Assembly (NCBI GenBank): GCA_023231425.1
Contig: JALNVI010000011.1
Coordinates: 1-58,266, forward strand
Source: Desulforhopalus sp.
GTDB taxonomy: Bacteria > Desulfobacterota > Desulfobulbia > Desulfobulbales > Desulfocapsaceae
Length of the DNA: 58,266 nt
Reading direction: 5' to 3'
This document shows positions 41,823-51,508 of this stretch, piece by piece; positions within the stretch are counted from its first letter, which is position 1; each line of letters begins with the position of its first letter. The notes under the pieces were generated by a model, which worked only from the letters and a program-made list of their open reading frames with translations, did not search any database and was not told the origin of the DNA. Position numbers and translations under genes: made by a program.

Positions 41823-42655
41823 AGCTCATATCCGTTCACGGCGGCCACAGCGGCGAATTCTGCAACCACGCCTCAAACACCCTTGAGGAGGTTGTGCGCG
41901 CCTATATTGCCAAAGGCTTTACCCACGTCGGTATTACTGAGCACCAGCCGGCGGTCAGTGACGCCCTCCGCTATACCGATGACCGCGAAGCGGGACTGAC
42001 TGCAGAGAAGCAGTGGCAGCGCTTTTCCCGCTACATGACTGAGTGCAGACGGCTGCAACAGGCCTTTGCCGAAGAGATTACCCTTTTTGCCGCGCTGGAA
42101 ACTGAGACCTGCAGCGGTTACAGAGAGTTTGTACCGAAACTGCTCGCGGCCTTCTCCCCCGATTATATCGTCGGCTCCGTCCACCACGTCGGGGATATCA
42201 ATTTTGACTACTCCCCCCAACTCTACGCTCTGGCTGCGGAGAAGGCAGGCGGGATAACGGAGCTCTATCTCCATTACTTCGATGATCAATTCGAGATGCT
42301 GGAGACACTCAAGCCCGCTGTCGTTGGCCATTTCGACCTCATTCGTCTCTTTGATGAGCACTACCCGGCACGCCTCAAAGAGCCGGTCGTCTGGCAGCGC
42401 ATTGAACGCAATCTCCAGTGCATTGCCCAACTGGGCCTCACCCTCGACTTCAACCAGCGGGCCCTGTTAAAAGGGGCAAAAGAACCTTATATCTCCCGAC
42501 CAATTCTTCAGCGTGCACGGGAGATGGAAATTGCTGTCCTTCCCGGCGACGACAGCCATGGCGTCAATTCGGTGGGAGGTTTTATCGTGGAGGCACGCGA
42601 AACCCTGAGAGAGATGGGGTTTTCCCCGGACTGGCAGGAAAAAGACAACGGATGA
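41819..42655 (+). CDS. PHP domain phosphatase, histidinol-phosphatase (HisK)-like
   Basis: A 278-residue PHP-fold metallophosphoesterase. Metal ligands appear in VHGGHSGEFC, GITEHQP, LETETC, IVGSVHHVGD, VGHFDLI and LPGDDSHGV, the full expected series. Closest in form to the HisK type of histidinol-phosphate phosphatase, although another phosphate monoester is possible because no other his genes are near. It ends an operon and is followed by a terminator. It is coupled by ATGA to the MFS gene. Confidence 0.8.
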   Translation: MKLISVHGGHSGEFCNHASNTLEEVVRAYIAKGFTHVGITEHQPAVSDALRYTDDREAGLTAEKQWQRFSRYMTECRRLQQAFAEEITLFAALETETCSGYREFVPKLLAAFSPDYIVGSVHHVGDINFDYSPQLYALAAEKAGGITELYLHYFDDQFEMLETLKPAVVGHFDLIRLFDEHYPARLKEPVVWQRIERNLQCIAQLGLTLDFNQRALLKGAKEPYISRPILQRAREMEIAVLPGDDSHGVNSVGGFIVEARETLREMGFSPDWQEKDNG

Positions 42656-42674
42656 AAAACATTTTCTACAAATA

Positions 42675-42711
42675 AAAAAGCCACCGTATCTCTCGATACG
42701 GCGGCTTTTTT
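42675..42711. terminator. bidirectional terminator after the PHP gene
   Basis: AAAAAAGCCACCGTATC pairs with GATACGGCGGCTTTTTT (one mismatch, loop TCTC). A and T tracts on both sides let it serve the plus-strand operon and the minus-strand GGDEF-EAL gene. Confidence 0.9.
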
Positions 42712-42783
42712 TATTTACGTTTCTACGACAAAAAGTCACAGCAACCAGATGGCACCAGACTTTTCAGGCTGGCGGGCAGCCTT

Positions 42784-45189
42784 CTATCCGCCATACTTTT
42801 CCCTGAGCGCCTCAATCGTCACTGGTTTGGAAAAATAATAGCCCTGGAGCAGATCACACCCCTCCCTTTTGAGCCAGTTCACATGCTCCTCAGTCTCAAC
42901 CCCTTCGGCAACAACCCGCATATTGTTGGAACCGCCGATGGCGATAATTGATTTCACCAGCGAAGCACTCTGGTAAGAGGAAGGTATATCGTCAACAAAA
43001 CTGCGATCGATCTTCAACTCAACGATGGGAAGGCGGCTAATATAACTCAGCGACGACGCCCCCGTACCAAAATCATCCAGAGAGATCTCAAACCCGAGAT
43101 CGTTGAGACGATCAAGAATCGGCTTCACCGCATCCACATCACTGGTGAGAAGGTTTTCAGTAATCTCGAGAGTCACCCGTTTGGGGTCTATCCCCACCTC
43201 CTCAACAATCCTTTGAATACTCTCAATGAAATCGGCGTGCAGCAGCTGTTTCGGCGAAATATTGATGGAGACATTCACCGGCCCTGACCCATTCGGTATG
43301 AAGTCAAGAATATCAACACAGGCCTGACGGAAAATGTGCAGCCCCAGGGCAAAAATAAAGCCGTTCTTCTCGGCAATACCGATAAATTCAGTGGGAGAGA
43401 CAAAACCGAGCTCCAGGCTGATCCAGCGCGCCAGGGCTTCCACCCCGTAAAGAGCACCTGTCCGAGCCACAATCTGCGCCTGATACGCTACCGTGATCTC
43501 ATTATTTTCCATTGCCTGACTGAAGGCATTGGCAATGGCCTTGTCCCGCTGGAGGGTCTTTTCAATGTCGCTGTTAAAACAACTCCAGCGATTCTTCCCC
43601 TCCGCCTTGGTACGAAAGAGAACAATACTGGCCCGGCGAATTAATTCCGTCCCTGTCTTCACCTCATCGGAACTGTGTACCACCCCGATGGTGCATCTTA
43701 TCTCTATGGCCTCACCTTTGATATAAAACGGATGGTCAAAGAGCTCCCGCACCAGCAGAGCCTTCTCCTGCATCTCTCTTTGGGGATCTTCCCCCGAAAC
43801 CAGGAAATAGATGAGGAATTCATCACTGCCAATCCTGCTTATCTGCGTAGTAGATACTGCCAGTCCCTGAAGTCGTTTGGAGATTTCTTTGAGAAACTGA
43901 TCGCCCACCTTCCGACTGAAAAGTTCGTTGATAATGCTGAAATCATCAACATCAAGGTTAACCAGAACAAGGGCCCGTCTCGCCTTCATTACAGACTGCA
44001 GCTGCATACTGAAATAACGGTGGTTCGGCAGACCAGTCAGTTCGTCAAACGTCAGACGTTCATAGACAAACGCACTGATCCGCCGACTGAGATAGAAGGT
44101 TATCCATGCAACCACTCCCACAAGTGCCAGACAGCCCAGAACAAGCAGGCCGAGATCAAAGGTGTTCTGCTTCCTGATCGACATGATCTTGCCGGCAAGG
44201 GAGCTGTCCATCTGTGACATATTATCAACAGAACCGACTACCCATCCCCAGGCAGGCACGGCCCGCACATAAGTTATGGCCTCTTTCGGAACCTCATAGC
44301 CTCTGCACCGGAATTTGACGAAATTGCCATGTCCGATCAGACCCGCAACATAATCGTAGTTAAGTTCGTGATCATCGCCAAAACAACCGAGTTCAGACAT
44401 AGAATGGCCCTCATGGCCTTTCACAGAATCGGTAATATTTCTACCTGTGCTGTCGAAGATAAAGACATGATCAAAACTGGAGGCATAAACTTCCTTGATC
44501 CACCGTCTGACCTTGTCCTGCAGCTCTTCTTTAATATTTCCGACATATTCACCGGTACCGATCATTATACCATAGGGTGCAAACCAGACAGCCGCACCTA
44601 CTTTCTCGTAGGCCCTGTCCGGTTCGCCGCCGGGCTTGTAAAATTGCCAGGAAAGCAGACTGCGGTCGTTGCTGCGGGCCTTCTTCAACATATCTCGAAC
44701 ATAGTATACGCCGTTTGAGTCCTGCAGATCGAGACACTTTTTGCCTTCATTTTCAGGCCTGACCGGCACCATGATACCTTCCCCGTCACCACTGTATATG
44801 AAATAGTAGCCACGGCCCCCGCTATAGCTGATCTTTCTCAACGCCGCCGCCATAATCGGCAAAACCTTCTCTTTCGGGAGAGGGCTGTTCTCGCGGTAAA
44901 TTTCGTTGATGATTTCGAAGGCGGTATCAAGCCGTTCATTAATCTTTAAGGAAAGCGTCTGCTGGTAGGCGGCTGTCTGGTATTGGATATGCAGATTGAT
45001 CTGATCCACAAGGGACCTCATCAGCTGCTTCTGATCACTGATATAATCATCCTGGAGGTGGGAAATAAGAATTTCCGCCTTATCTCGACTCTGCAACACC
45101 ATATACAGGACAAGAATAAGAGCGAAAATAAGTGTTATGGTCAACGGCAGGATGCGTATGGTGCCGGCAAGTTTATCACTGCGATCCAT
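42784..45189 (-). CDS. Cache-GGDEF-EAL membrane protein, probable c-di-GMP phosphodiesterase
   Basis: An 801-residue membrane signalling protein. A first membrane helix (ILPLTITLIFALILVLYMVL, about 13-32) is followed by a large periplasmic single-Cache region (about 60-330, for example GGRGYYFIYSGDGEGIMV). A second helix (LGLLVLGCLALVGVVAWIT) leads to a GGDEF domain whose site is GSDEF in IGSDEFLIYF, with the second glycine lost. The EAL domain has EALARW, NVSINISPKQL, LEITENLL, SLDDFGTGASSLSYI and VAEGVETEEHV, so its catalytic set looks complete. It therefore most likely breaks down c-di-GMP in response to an outside signal. Confidence 0.93.
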   Translation of the reverse strand: MDRSDKLAGTIRILPLTITLIFALILVLYMVLQSRDKAEILISHLQDDYISDQKQLMRSLVDQINLHIQYQTAAYQQTLSLKINERLDTAFEIINEIYRENSPLPKEKVLPIMAAALRKISYSGGRGYYFIYSGDGEGIMVPVRPENEGKKCLDLQDSNGVYYVRDMLKKARSNDRSLLSWQFYKPGGEPDRAYEKVGAAVWFAPYGIMIGTGEYVGNIKEELQDKVRRWIKEVYASSFDHVFIFDSTGRNITDSVKGHEGHSMSELGCFGDDHELNYDYVAGLIGHGNFVKFRCRGYEVPKEAITYVRAVPAWGWVVGSVDNMSQMDSSLAGKIMSIRKQNTFDLGLLVLGCLALVGVVAWITFYLSRRISAFVYERLTFDELTGLPNHRYFSMQLQSVMKARRALVLVNLDVDDFSIINELFSRKVGDQFLKEISKRLQGLAVSTTQISRIGSDEFLIYFLVSGEDPQREMQEKALLVRELFDHPFYIKGEAIEIRCTIGVVHSSDEVKTGTELIRRASIVLFRTKAEGKNRWSCFNSDIEKTLQRDKAIANAFSQAMENNEITVAYQAQIVARTGALYGVEALARWISLELGFVSPTEFIGIAEKNGFIFALGLHIFRQACVDILDFIPNGSGPVNVSINISPKQLLHADFIESIQRIVEEVGIDPKRVTLEITENLLTSDVDAVKPILDRLNDLGFEISLDDFGTGASSLSYISRLPIVELKIDRSFVDDIPSSYQSASLVKSIIAIGGSNNMRVVAEGVETEEHVNWLKREGCDLLQGYYFSKPVTIEALREKYGG

Positions 45190-45249
45190 GAAAAATTTCT
45201 CCAGCGGACAGAGTCGGCCTGAGGACTCCCGTCGGCAGGTATATATAAT

Positions 45250-45388
45250 GGTCCCCTGGATAACCAGTCTTCCTCACATCTTCTTCGTTACAGTCAAAAA
45301 GTTATCCTGATCATATCAAAGAGATCCATGAAATAAATTTCCTTCTGTGCCTCGAAAGTGAATGAAATACAAGTTTTTTCAAGATACC
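45250..45388 (+). repeat. dispersed intergenic repeat family 1, copy F
   Basis: 139 bp from GGTCCCCTGGATAACCAGTC to TTTTTTCAAGATACC. It has the ACATCTTCTTCGTTACAG block and the AGTGAATGAAATACAAG right block, but a shortened centre with TTATCCTGATCATATC and no clear hairpin. Confidence 0.75.
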
Positions 45389-45782
45389 AACAAAATACAG
45401 CAGTAACTGCGGAGCAGTCACTGCTGCAAAGAATTTACAAACTGTTTACATGCTAGCAAACTCCTGAAATCCTGTCCATAAATTAGGCCTCTCAAATTCT
45501 TCAAACTTCTTTTTCGCCACCTCTTTTGGTCCCCACCACTCATAATTTTAAAAGCCCTGCCAAGAGGCTTTTGAGAACGATCCCCACTACCTTTTTACCC
45601 CCGCTTCAGGTACATTAAGGGCAGACGTGCAGAATTGTTTCAATATTAGTGAATAAATTTCCAGAAAAGATATCTGCAGCAGGCAACTGTGAGACATCCT
45701 TCTGATGTTGCATCAAAATATACCTGAAGATGAAAAAAAGCCACTATGGCTGCCATGTTCATCATTCCTTGAGGAGATCACC
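45389..45782. other. acnB upstream region
   Basis: Nothing clear is encoded. A small hairpin AAAAGCC/GGCTTTT (45550-45556, 45566-45572) has only a short T run, so it is a weak terminator or regulatory stem. The acnB promoter should be here but no strong match to a -35/-10 pair stood out. Confidence 0.4.
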
Positions 45783-48266
45783 ATGCTCAACCTCTATCGT
45801 AAAGAAATTGAAAAGCGCGCCACTCTCACAAATCACCCCCTCCCCCCGCAACCCCTCTCTGAAGAACTAACCGAAGAGATAATCAAACTTCTCGAAACAA
45901 ACGGAGAAGATCCTGTTTTTTTACTGATGTTACTGCGGGAGAGAGTAGAACCAGGCGTAAGCAGATCAGCGAAGATCAAGGCAGAATGGCTTCGCAGAGT
46001 AGCGCTCGGTGAAACAATCTGCACCGTCATTTCCCGTGAACTCGCCATTACCATGCTCGGCGAAATGGGCGGAGGCTGCAATGTGGAGGTTCTCACCGAA
46101 CTGCTGGGAATCCCGGAACTGGCTCCTTTCAGTAGTGAGGCAATGAAGGGACTCACGAAAATTTATGAGGCCTTCGAGCAAATCGCAGAACTTTCGAAAA
46201 AGATCCCATCCGCCCGGGAAACGATTGAATCCTGGGCAAAGGCGGAGTGGTTTACGAAAAGCGAACCATTGCCCGTAGAGCTGCCCCTTGCCCTCTACAA
46301 AGTGGATGGAGAAATCAATACTGACGATTTTTCCCCCGGAAACGAGGCTCAGAGCCGGGCCGATATCCCCCTCCACGCTTCTTTTTTTGGTAAAACACGC
46401 TTTCCGAACGGCATTGACACCATCACCAGCCTGCGCCTCGCCGGGAAACAGGTCGGCTTTGCGGGCGACGTGGTGGGAACCGGCTCTTCGCGCAAGTCGG
46501 CGATCAACTCCCTGCTCTGGCACATCGGGGATGACATTCCCGGCGTACCCAATAAGCGCAGCGGAGGCGTCGTGTTCGGCGAAATCATTGCTCCAATTTT
46601 CTATGCCACGGCCCGCGATGCGGGAGTGTTGCCGGTTGAGTGCCCCATGGAGAATCTGCAGACTGGAGACCTGGTCATTCTTAACCTGAAAAAATGGACA
46701 CTGACAAAAGCCTCGGACAGCACTCTTATCCCCCTCTTACCAGCCCCCGTTACCCTGCTCGATGAATTCCGCGCCGGCGGCCGCCTCAACCTGATTATAG
46801 GCAGGCAGCTCACCCGCACTGCCTGCGATTTTCTCGGCGTATCCTTTCCGAAGGTTTTTCAGGAAGTGGAACAGCCGCAGCCCGCAGAAGACCAGCCCTA
46901 TACCCTCGCGCAGAAAATAATTGGACGCGCCTGCGGGGCACCGGGGGTTCTGCCAGGAACAGCCTGTCAGCCGAAAATGACCACTGTTGCCTCCCAGGAC
47001 ACCACGGGGCCGATGACCATGCAGGAGATCACCGAACTGGCCTGCCTGCGCTTCAAGACCGACCTCTTCATGCAGTCCTTCTGCCACACCGCCGCCTACC
47101 CAAAAGCGGGTGACTTCGACCGCTGGAAGATCATGCGGGAGACAACTGTGGCCTGTGGCGGAGTTGCCCTCTATCCAGGGGACGGCGTTGTACATTCGTG
47201 GGTCAATAAGATGATACTTCCCGATACGGTGGGCACCGGCGGAGATTCCCACACCCGCTTCCCGCTCGGCATCTCCTTTCCCGCAGGTTCCGGACTGGTC
47301 GCCTTTGCCGCCGCTCTCGGCTTCATGCCCCTGGAGATGCCGCAGTCGATACTGGTACGCTTCCACGGTCAGAGGCTGCCAGGAATCACCGTGCGCGACA
47401 TGGTCAACGCCATTCCCCTCGCGGCCGTTAAAGCGGGACTGCTCACGGTCTCCAAGAAAGGCAAAAAGAACTCTTTTGCTGGCACTATTATTGAGATTGA
47501 GGGAGTTGATGACCTCAGCGTCGAGGAGGCCTTTGAACTCAGTGATTCCTCCGCCGAACGCTCGGCAGCAGCCTGCACCCTGAAACTGCCGGTGGCGACC
47601 GTAGCGAAAAAGGTCAGAGAAAATGCAGAGTTTCTCAAAACACTTGTTGCGGACGGTTATGAAGATAGAGAGGCGCTTCAACGACGCATCGCAGCCATGG
47701 AGGCGTGGCTGGAGAAGCCGGAACTTTTGCGGGCCGACGGGAAGGCACAATACCTCGCCGAGATTGACATTAATCTCGAAGAACTTCGCGAACCCCTCCT
47801 CGCCTGCCCCAACGATCCCGATGACGTCAAACCCCTCAGCGCTGTCGCCGGAGTGAAGATTGACGAGGCCTTTATTGGTTCCTGTATGACCCATCTGAGC
47901 CATCTGCAACGGGCCAGAAAACTGCTTGAGGGTGGCGCGTATGCCGAAGCAAGGTTGTGGATTGCCCCTTCTACCCGAATGGATCGCGACGCCATCAGAG
48001 CTGAAGGCGGGCTGGCGGTCTTCGCTGGAGCAGGAGGACGCGTGGAGACTCCCGGCTGCAGCCTCTGCATGGGCAACCAGGCGCGGGTACACCCGGGAGC
48101 AACGGTGATTTCAACCTCCACCCGCAACTTCGACAACCGTCTCGGCGACAATTCCCAAGTCTACCTGGGTTCCACGGAACTTACCACCCTTGCAGCAGTT
48201 CTCGGCCGATTGCCACAGCCAGAGGAATATTTTGATTTCCTTCGCCAACACGGACTCATTGAATAA
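45783..48266 (+). CDS. acnB: aconitate hydratase B
   Basis: An 827-residue aconitase of the AcnB type, which has its HEAT-like domain first (about 1-150), then the swivel domain with VGTGSSRKSAINSLLWH, then the cluster-binding domains. The iron-sulfur ligands are seen in the CSLCMGNQARV segment and in an earlier cysteine. GGDSHTRFPLGISFPAG and STSTRNFDNRLG complete the active site. It converts citrate to isocitrate and in some bacteria 2-methylisocitrate. The ATG at 45783 follows TTGAGGAGATCACC, a strong site. It is slightly shorter than the E. coli protein (865). Confidence 0.96.
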   Translation: MLNLYRKEIEKRATLTNHPLPPQPLSEELTEEIIKLLETNGEDPVFLLMLLRERVEPGVSRSAKIKAEWLRRVALGETICTVISRELAITMLGEMGGGCNVEVLTELLGIPELAPFSSEAMKGLTKIYEAFEQIAELSKKIPSARETIESWAKAEWFTKSEPLPVELPLALYKVDGEINTDDFSPGNEAQSRADIPLHASFFGKTRFPNGIDTITSLRLAGKQVGFAGDVVGTGSSRKSAINSLLWHIGDDIPGVPNKRSGGVVFGEIIAPIFYATARDAGVLPVECPMENLQTGDLVILNLKKWTLTKASDSTLIPLLPAPVTLLDEFRAGGRLNLIIGRQLTRTACDFLGVSFPKVFQEVEQPQPAEDQPYTLAQKIIGRACGAPGVLPGTACQPKMTTVASQDTTGPMTMQEITELACLRFKTDLFMQSFCHTAAYPKAGDFDRWKIMRETTVACGGVALYPGDGVVHSWVNKMILPDTVGTGGDSHTRFPLGISFPAGSGLVAFAAALGFMPLEMPQSILVRFHGQRLPGITVRDMVNAIPLAAVKAGLLTVSKKGKKNSFAGTIIEIEGVDDLSVEEAFELSDSSAERSAAACTLKLPVATVAKKVRENAEFLKTLVADGYEDREALQRRIAAMEAWLEKPELLRADGKAQYLAEIDINLEELREPLLACPNDPDDVKPLSAVAGVKIDEAFIGSCMTHLSHLQRARKLLEGGAYAEARLWIAPSTRMDRDAIRAEGGLAVFAGAGGRVETPGCSLCMGNQARVHPGATVISTSTRNFDNRLGDNSQVYLGSTELTTLAAVLGRLPQPEEYFDFLRQHGLIE

Positions 48267-48267
48267 A

Positions 48268-48376
48268 GGGTGCTTTGAAACAACTTGTATTTCGTTCATA
48301 TTCGAAGCACAGGAAGAAATTTACCGCAGCATATGTTTGAGACGGAGTCCAGGAGTCTGTTGGATAATAAGTTTTT
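48268..48376 (-). repeat. dispersed intergenic repeat family 1, copy G (truncated, reverse orientation)
   Basis: About 109 bp. The plus strand begins GGGTGCTTTGAAACAACTTG, continues TATTTCGTTCATATTCGAAG and GAAATTTACCGCAG, and loses similarity after ATAATAAGTTTTT. The left end and centre of the element are missing. It follows acnB directly. The remainder to sfsA (48377-48525) holds nothing obvious. Confidence 0.75.
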
Positions 48377-48525
48377 CCTTCTTATATTGAGGCTTTTTTA
48401 GAAAATCGAGCACCCGTATGTAGTTGATATTACGAGCATTGATTATTTAGAAATAAAGCCACTATGGGAAAAATGGTCTAAATCCGACAGACTCCCCGGA
48501 CCCCTTCAGAAGGAAGAAATTCTCC

Positions 48526-49254
48526 ATGAAATTCGATCCACCCCTGCTCAATGGCTTTCTCCTCCGGCGTTATAAAAGATTTCTCGCGGATATCCGCCTC
48601 GCCGACGGCAGTGAGATTACCGTACATTGCCCCAATACGGGAACCATGCGCGGCTGCTCAGCCCCCGGCAGTCCAGCGGCAATTTCTGAAGCAAAGAATC
48701 CTCGAAGGAAATATCATCACACGCTTGAAATGGTCAGAATGAATGGCGGATGGATCGGGGTAAACACCGCACTCACCAATAAACTGGTAATGGAGGCGGT
48801 GGCCGCAGGAAGAGTTTCTCAGTGGCAGGATGTGGAGAAAATGAAGGCAGAGGTAAAGATTTCAAAAGAGACAAGGCTGGATTTGCAGCTCTTTCACAAG
48901 GACGGCTCTGATACCCTCGTAGAGATCAAAAACTGCTCCCTCGCCGAGGCAGGCTGTGCCATGTTTCCCGATGCGGTAACTGTCCGCGGCACCAAACACC
49001 TGCGGACTCTACAGGCACTGGCCGCTGCAGGAAGGAAGGCAGCCATGCTTCTTCTGGTACAGCGCATGGATGCCGAGCGTTTCCGGCCAGCCTGGGAGAT
49101 AGACCCGACGTACGCTGCGGCCTTTGCCGAAGCACAGGCCGCAGGAGTTACCATCCTCGTCTATCAGGCAGAGGTGAATCCAACAGGAATTGAGGTTGTC
49201 CGCCAGCTTCCACTGGCCGGAGACGAAGACTTCTCAGGCGTCCCTTTAATCTAA
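48526..49254 (+). CDS. sfsA: SfsA family DNA/RNA nuclease-like protein
   Basis: A 242-residue SfsA protein. It opens LLNGFLLRRYKRFLADI and continues VHCPNTGTMRGCSAPGSPA and the nuclease-like VEIKNCSLAE segment, where the E and K sit as in restriction-type nucleases. SfsA was named for a sugar fermentation phenotype, and its real role is uncertain. AAGGAAG precedes the ATG. The 3' end overlaps the convergent pyrC by nine bases, so there is no room for a terminator between them. Confidence 0.95.
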   Translation: MKFDPPLLNGFLLRRYKRFLADIRLADGSEITVHCPNTGTMRGCSAPGSPAAISEAKNPRRKYHHTLEMVRMNGGWIGVNTALTNKLVMEAVAAGRVSQWQDVEKMKAEVKISKETRLDLQLFHKDGSDTLVEIKNCSLAEAGCAMFPDAVTVRGTKHLRTLQALAAAGRKAAMLLLVQRMDAERFRPAWEIDPTYAAAFAEAQAAGVTILVYQAEVNPTGIEVVRQLPLAGDEDFSGVPLI

Positions 49255-50511
49255 AAGGGTTCGCTCTCCGGCAAGAAACGTCATCACCGCCCTGCCTTCC
49301 ATTTCCATACCGTCAAAGGGAGAGTTCTTCCCTTTGGAGAGGCTTTCTGCAGTACGGAAAATCCATTGCACATCCGGGTCAATCACCGTGATGTCAGCCA
49401 CCTCACCGACAGCAAGGGATCCGCCAGGAACACCGAGAATCTGTGCAGGATTGCACGACATCAGTTCCACCATTCTTTTCACAGAAAGGGCCCCGCTGCG
49501 CACCAGTCGGAGAGTAAGCGAAAGTGAGGTCTCAAGGCCAGTAATGCCATTGGCGGCGGAAGCAAATTCGTTCTCTTTTTCAAGGATGGAATGCGGAGCG
49601 TGGTCGGTGGCAATAACATCCAGGACACCATCGGCGAGAGCGGCAATAATTGCCTCCCGGTCAGCCTCACTGCGCAGGGGGGGACTCATTTTGGCATTTG
49701 TATTGTACCCCCGTACGGCATCTTCAGTGAGAGTGAAATAGTGCGGTGCACTCTCCCCCGTCACCGCCAGCCCCTGTTCTTTTGCCAGGCGGATAAGCTC
49801 CACCGACTGGCAGGTACTGACGTGGGCAATATGCACATGGGCACCGGTCAGTTCGGCAAGAAGGATCTCCCGCTCAACCATGACGGCTTCGGCTGCAGCA
49901 GGAATTCCCTGCAGACCCATACGCGTGGAGAGTGCACCCTCGTTCATGCAGCCGCCCCGACTCAGAGCAAGATCTTCAGAGTGGGAAATCACTGGCAGGG
50001 CATGGCTGGCAGCGTATTCCATCGCCCGCCGCATCAACTGAGAGTTGACCACCGGCCTGCCGTCATCGCTCACGGCAACTGCCCCTTCGCGCTTCATCTC
50101 GCCCATCTCAGCGAGCTTTTCCCCCGCAAGACCCGTAGAAATGGCACCTATCGGCCATACACGGGCGGCGCAGCCTTCCGCCTGCGAAACGATAAAGCGG
50201 GTGATGGTGCCATTATCATTCACCGGATGGGTGTTGGGCATACAGGCAACGGCGGTAAAGCCCCCCGCCGCAGCAGCACGGCAACCACTGGCAATAGTCT
50301 CCTTATATTCCTCGCCGGGCTCACGGAGGTGAACGTGCATGTCGATCAGGCCGGGCACTACCCATTTCCCGGCAAGATCAATCACCTCTTCCCCCCTGGA
50401 GTGGCCAGCAACGATACGACCGTCCCTGATGTGAATCTCACAAATTCCATCAACACCGGAAAGAGGATCAATCACCCGCCCGTTTATCAAGACAATGTTT
50501 TGTCCACTCAT
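49246..50511 (-). CDS. pyrC: dihydroorotase
   Basis: A 421-residue amidohydrolase of the class I dihydroorotase type, interconverting carbamoyl-aspartate and dihydroorotate. The metal-site DMHVHLREPG (about 57-66), the later ISHSEDLALSRGG and HIAHVSTC, and VIATDHAPHS near the C-terminus are all present, so it looks active and not like the inactive PyrX. It overlaps pyrB by four bases (ATGA) and converges on sfsA. Third gene of lepB-pyrB-pyrC. Confidence 0.95.
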   Translation of the reverse strand: MSGQNIVLINGRVIDPLSGVDGICEIHIRDGRIVAGHSRGEEVIDLAGKWVVPGLIDMHVHLREPGEEYKETIASGCRAAAAGGFTAVACMPNTHPVNDNGTITRFIVSQAEGCAARVWPIGAISTGLAGEKLAEMGEMKREGAVAVSDDGRPVVNSQLMRRAMEYAASHALPVISHSEDLALSRGGCMNEGALSTRMGLQGIPAAAEAVMVEREILLAELTGAHVHIAHVSTCQSVELIRLAKEQGLAVTGESAPHYFTLTEDAVRGYNTNAKMSPPLRSEADREAIIAALADGVLDVIATDHAPHSILEKENEFASAANGITGLETSLSLTLRLVRSGALSVKRMVELMSCNPAQILGVPGGSLAVGEVADITVIDPDVQWIFRTAESLSKGKNSPFDGMEMEGRAVMTFLAGERTLLD

Positions 50512-51497
50512 GGTTGTTTCTCCTGTACTTTTTCCTTCCGTTCCCCGCCATGCACAAGATAAAGCAACGCCATGCGCACTGCCACTCCATTGGCGACCTG
50601 ATCCAGAATGACGGAACGGCCACCGTCAGCGACATCGGGATTCAACTCAACACCGCGATTCACCGGTCCCGGATGCATGACGATTACATCATCCTTTGCA
50701 CCCCTGAGGATTTCGCTGTTGATACCATAGAAACGTGAATATTCATGCAGAGAAGGGATGAGGGAGTCGTTCTGGCGCTCCAGCTGAATCCGCAGGGTGA
50801 TAACGACATCGGCATCTTTCACAGCATCGGCCACTGAATTGCAGACTTCAACGCCAAACTGTTCAACACCTATGGGAAGATAGGTCCGCGGACCTGCAAC
50901 AGAGATCTTTGCACCCATGCGGGTAAAACCAATAAAGTCGGAGATAGCAACACGGCTGTGGGAGATATCTCCGATGATGGCAATTTTCAACCCGTCAATA
51001 TGCCCTTTGTGCTCCATGACGGTCATCATATCGAGCAGGGCCTGGCTGGGATGTTCGTGGGCACCGTCACCGGCATTGACAATACTGGCCTCCACATGCC
51101 GGCCAAGCAGTTCAGGAACACCCGCAGCGGAGTGACGGACAATGATGATATCCGGGGCCATCGCCTGCAGATTGCGGGTGGTATCGATCAGCGTCTCCCC
51201 CTTGCTGGTGGAGCTGGTGGAAGCATTAATATTGAAAGTATCAGCACTCATCCGCTTGGCGGCAATCTCGAAAGAAGTACGGGTTCGCGTCGAGGGTTCG
51301 AAAAAGAGATTGATAACAGTTTTACCACGCAACGTCGGTACTTTTTTTACCGGTCGCGCCGCAATCTCGCGAAAGGACACTGCAGTAGCAAGTATGTGCT
51401 GAATATCTTCGACACTGAGCTGTTCAATACCAAAAATACTGTGATGGGAAAATGAGTACGGCCTCTGTTGCACAGTCTCTTCCTTCTCTGCTTTCAT
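50508..51497 (-). CDS. pyrB: aspartate carbamoyltransferase catalytic subunit
   Basis: A 329-residue enzyme joining carbamoyl phosphate and aspartate, the committed step of pyrimidine synthesis. The carbamoyl-phosphate loop is FEPSTRTRTSFEIAA, and STSSTSKGETLIDT, HPSQALLDMMTV and VMHPGPVNRGVEL follow. The ATG at 51497 was chosen for its strong AGGAGGA site. The pyrI regulatory subunit is absent and pyrC follows instead, as in many bacteria with unregulated or PyrBC-complexed enzymes. It begins 11 bases after lepB. Confidence 0.96.
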   Translation of the reverse strand: MKAEKEETVQQRPYSFSHHSIFGIEQLSVEDIQHILATAVSFREIAARPVKKVPTLRGKTVINLFFEPSTRTRTSFEIAAKRMSADTFNINASTSSTSKGETLIDTTRNLQAMAPDIIIVRHSAAGVPELLGRHVEASIVNAGDGAHEHPSQALLDMMTVMEHKGHIDGLKIAIIGDISHSRVAISDFIGFTRMGAKISVAGPRTYLPIGVEQFGVEVCNSVADAVKDADVVITLRIQLERQNDSLIPSLHEYSRFYGINSEILRGAKDDVIVMHPGPVNRGVELNPDVADGGRSVILDQVANGVAVRMALLYLVHGGERKEKVQEKQP

Positions 51498-51508
51498 GAT
51501 TCCTCCTG

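Noticed and set aside
46737..48092. 451-codon minus-strand frame opposite acnB
   Set aside because: Antisense shadow. The aconitase reading is complete and conserved.
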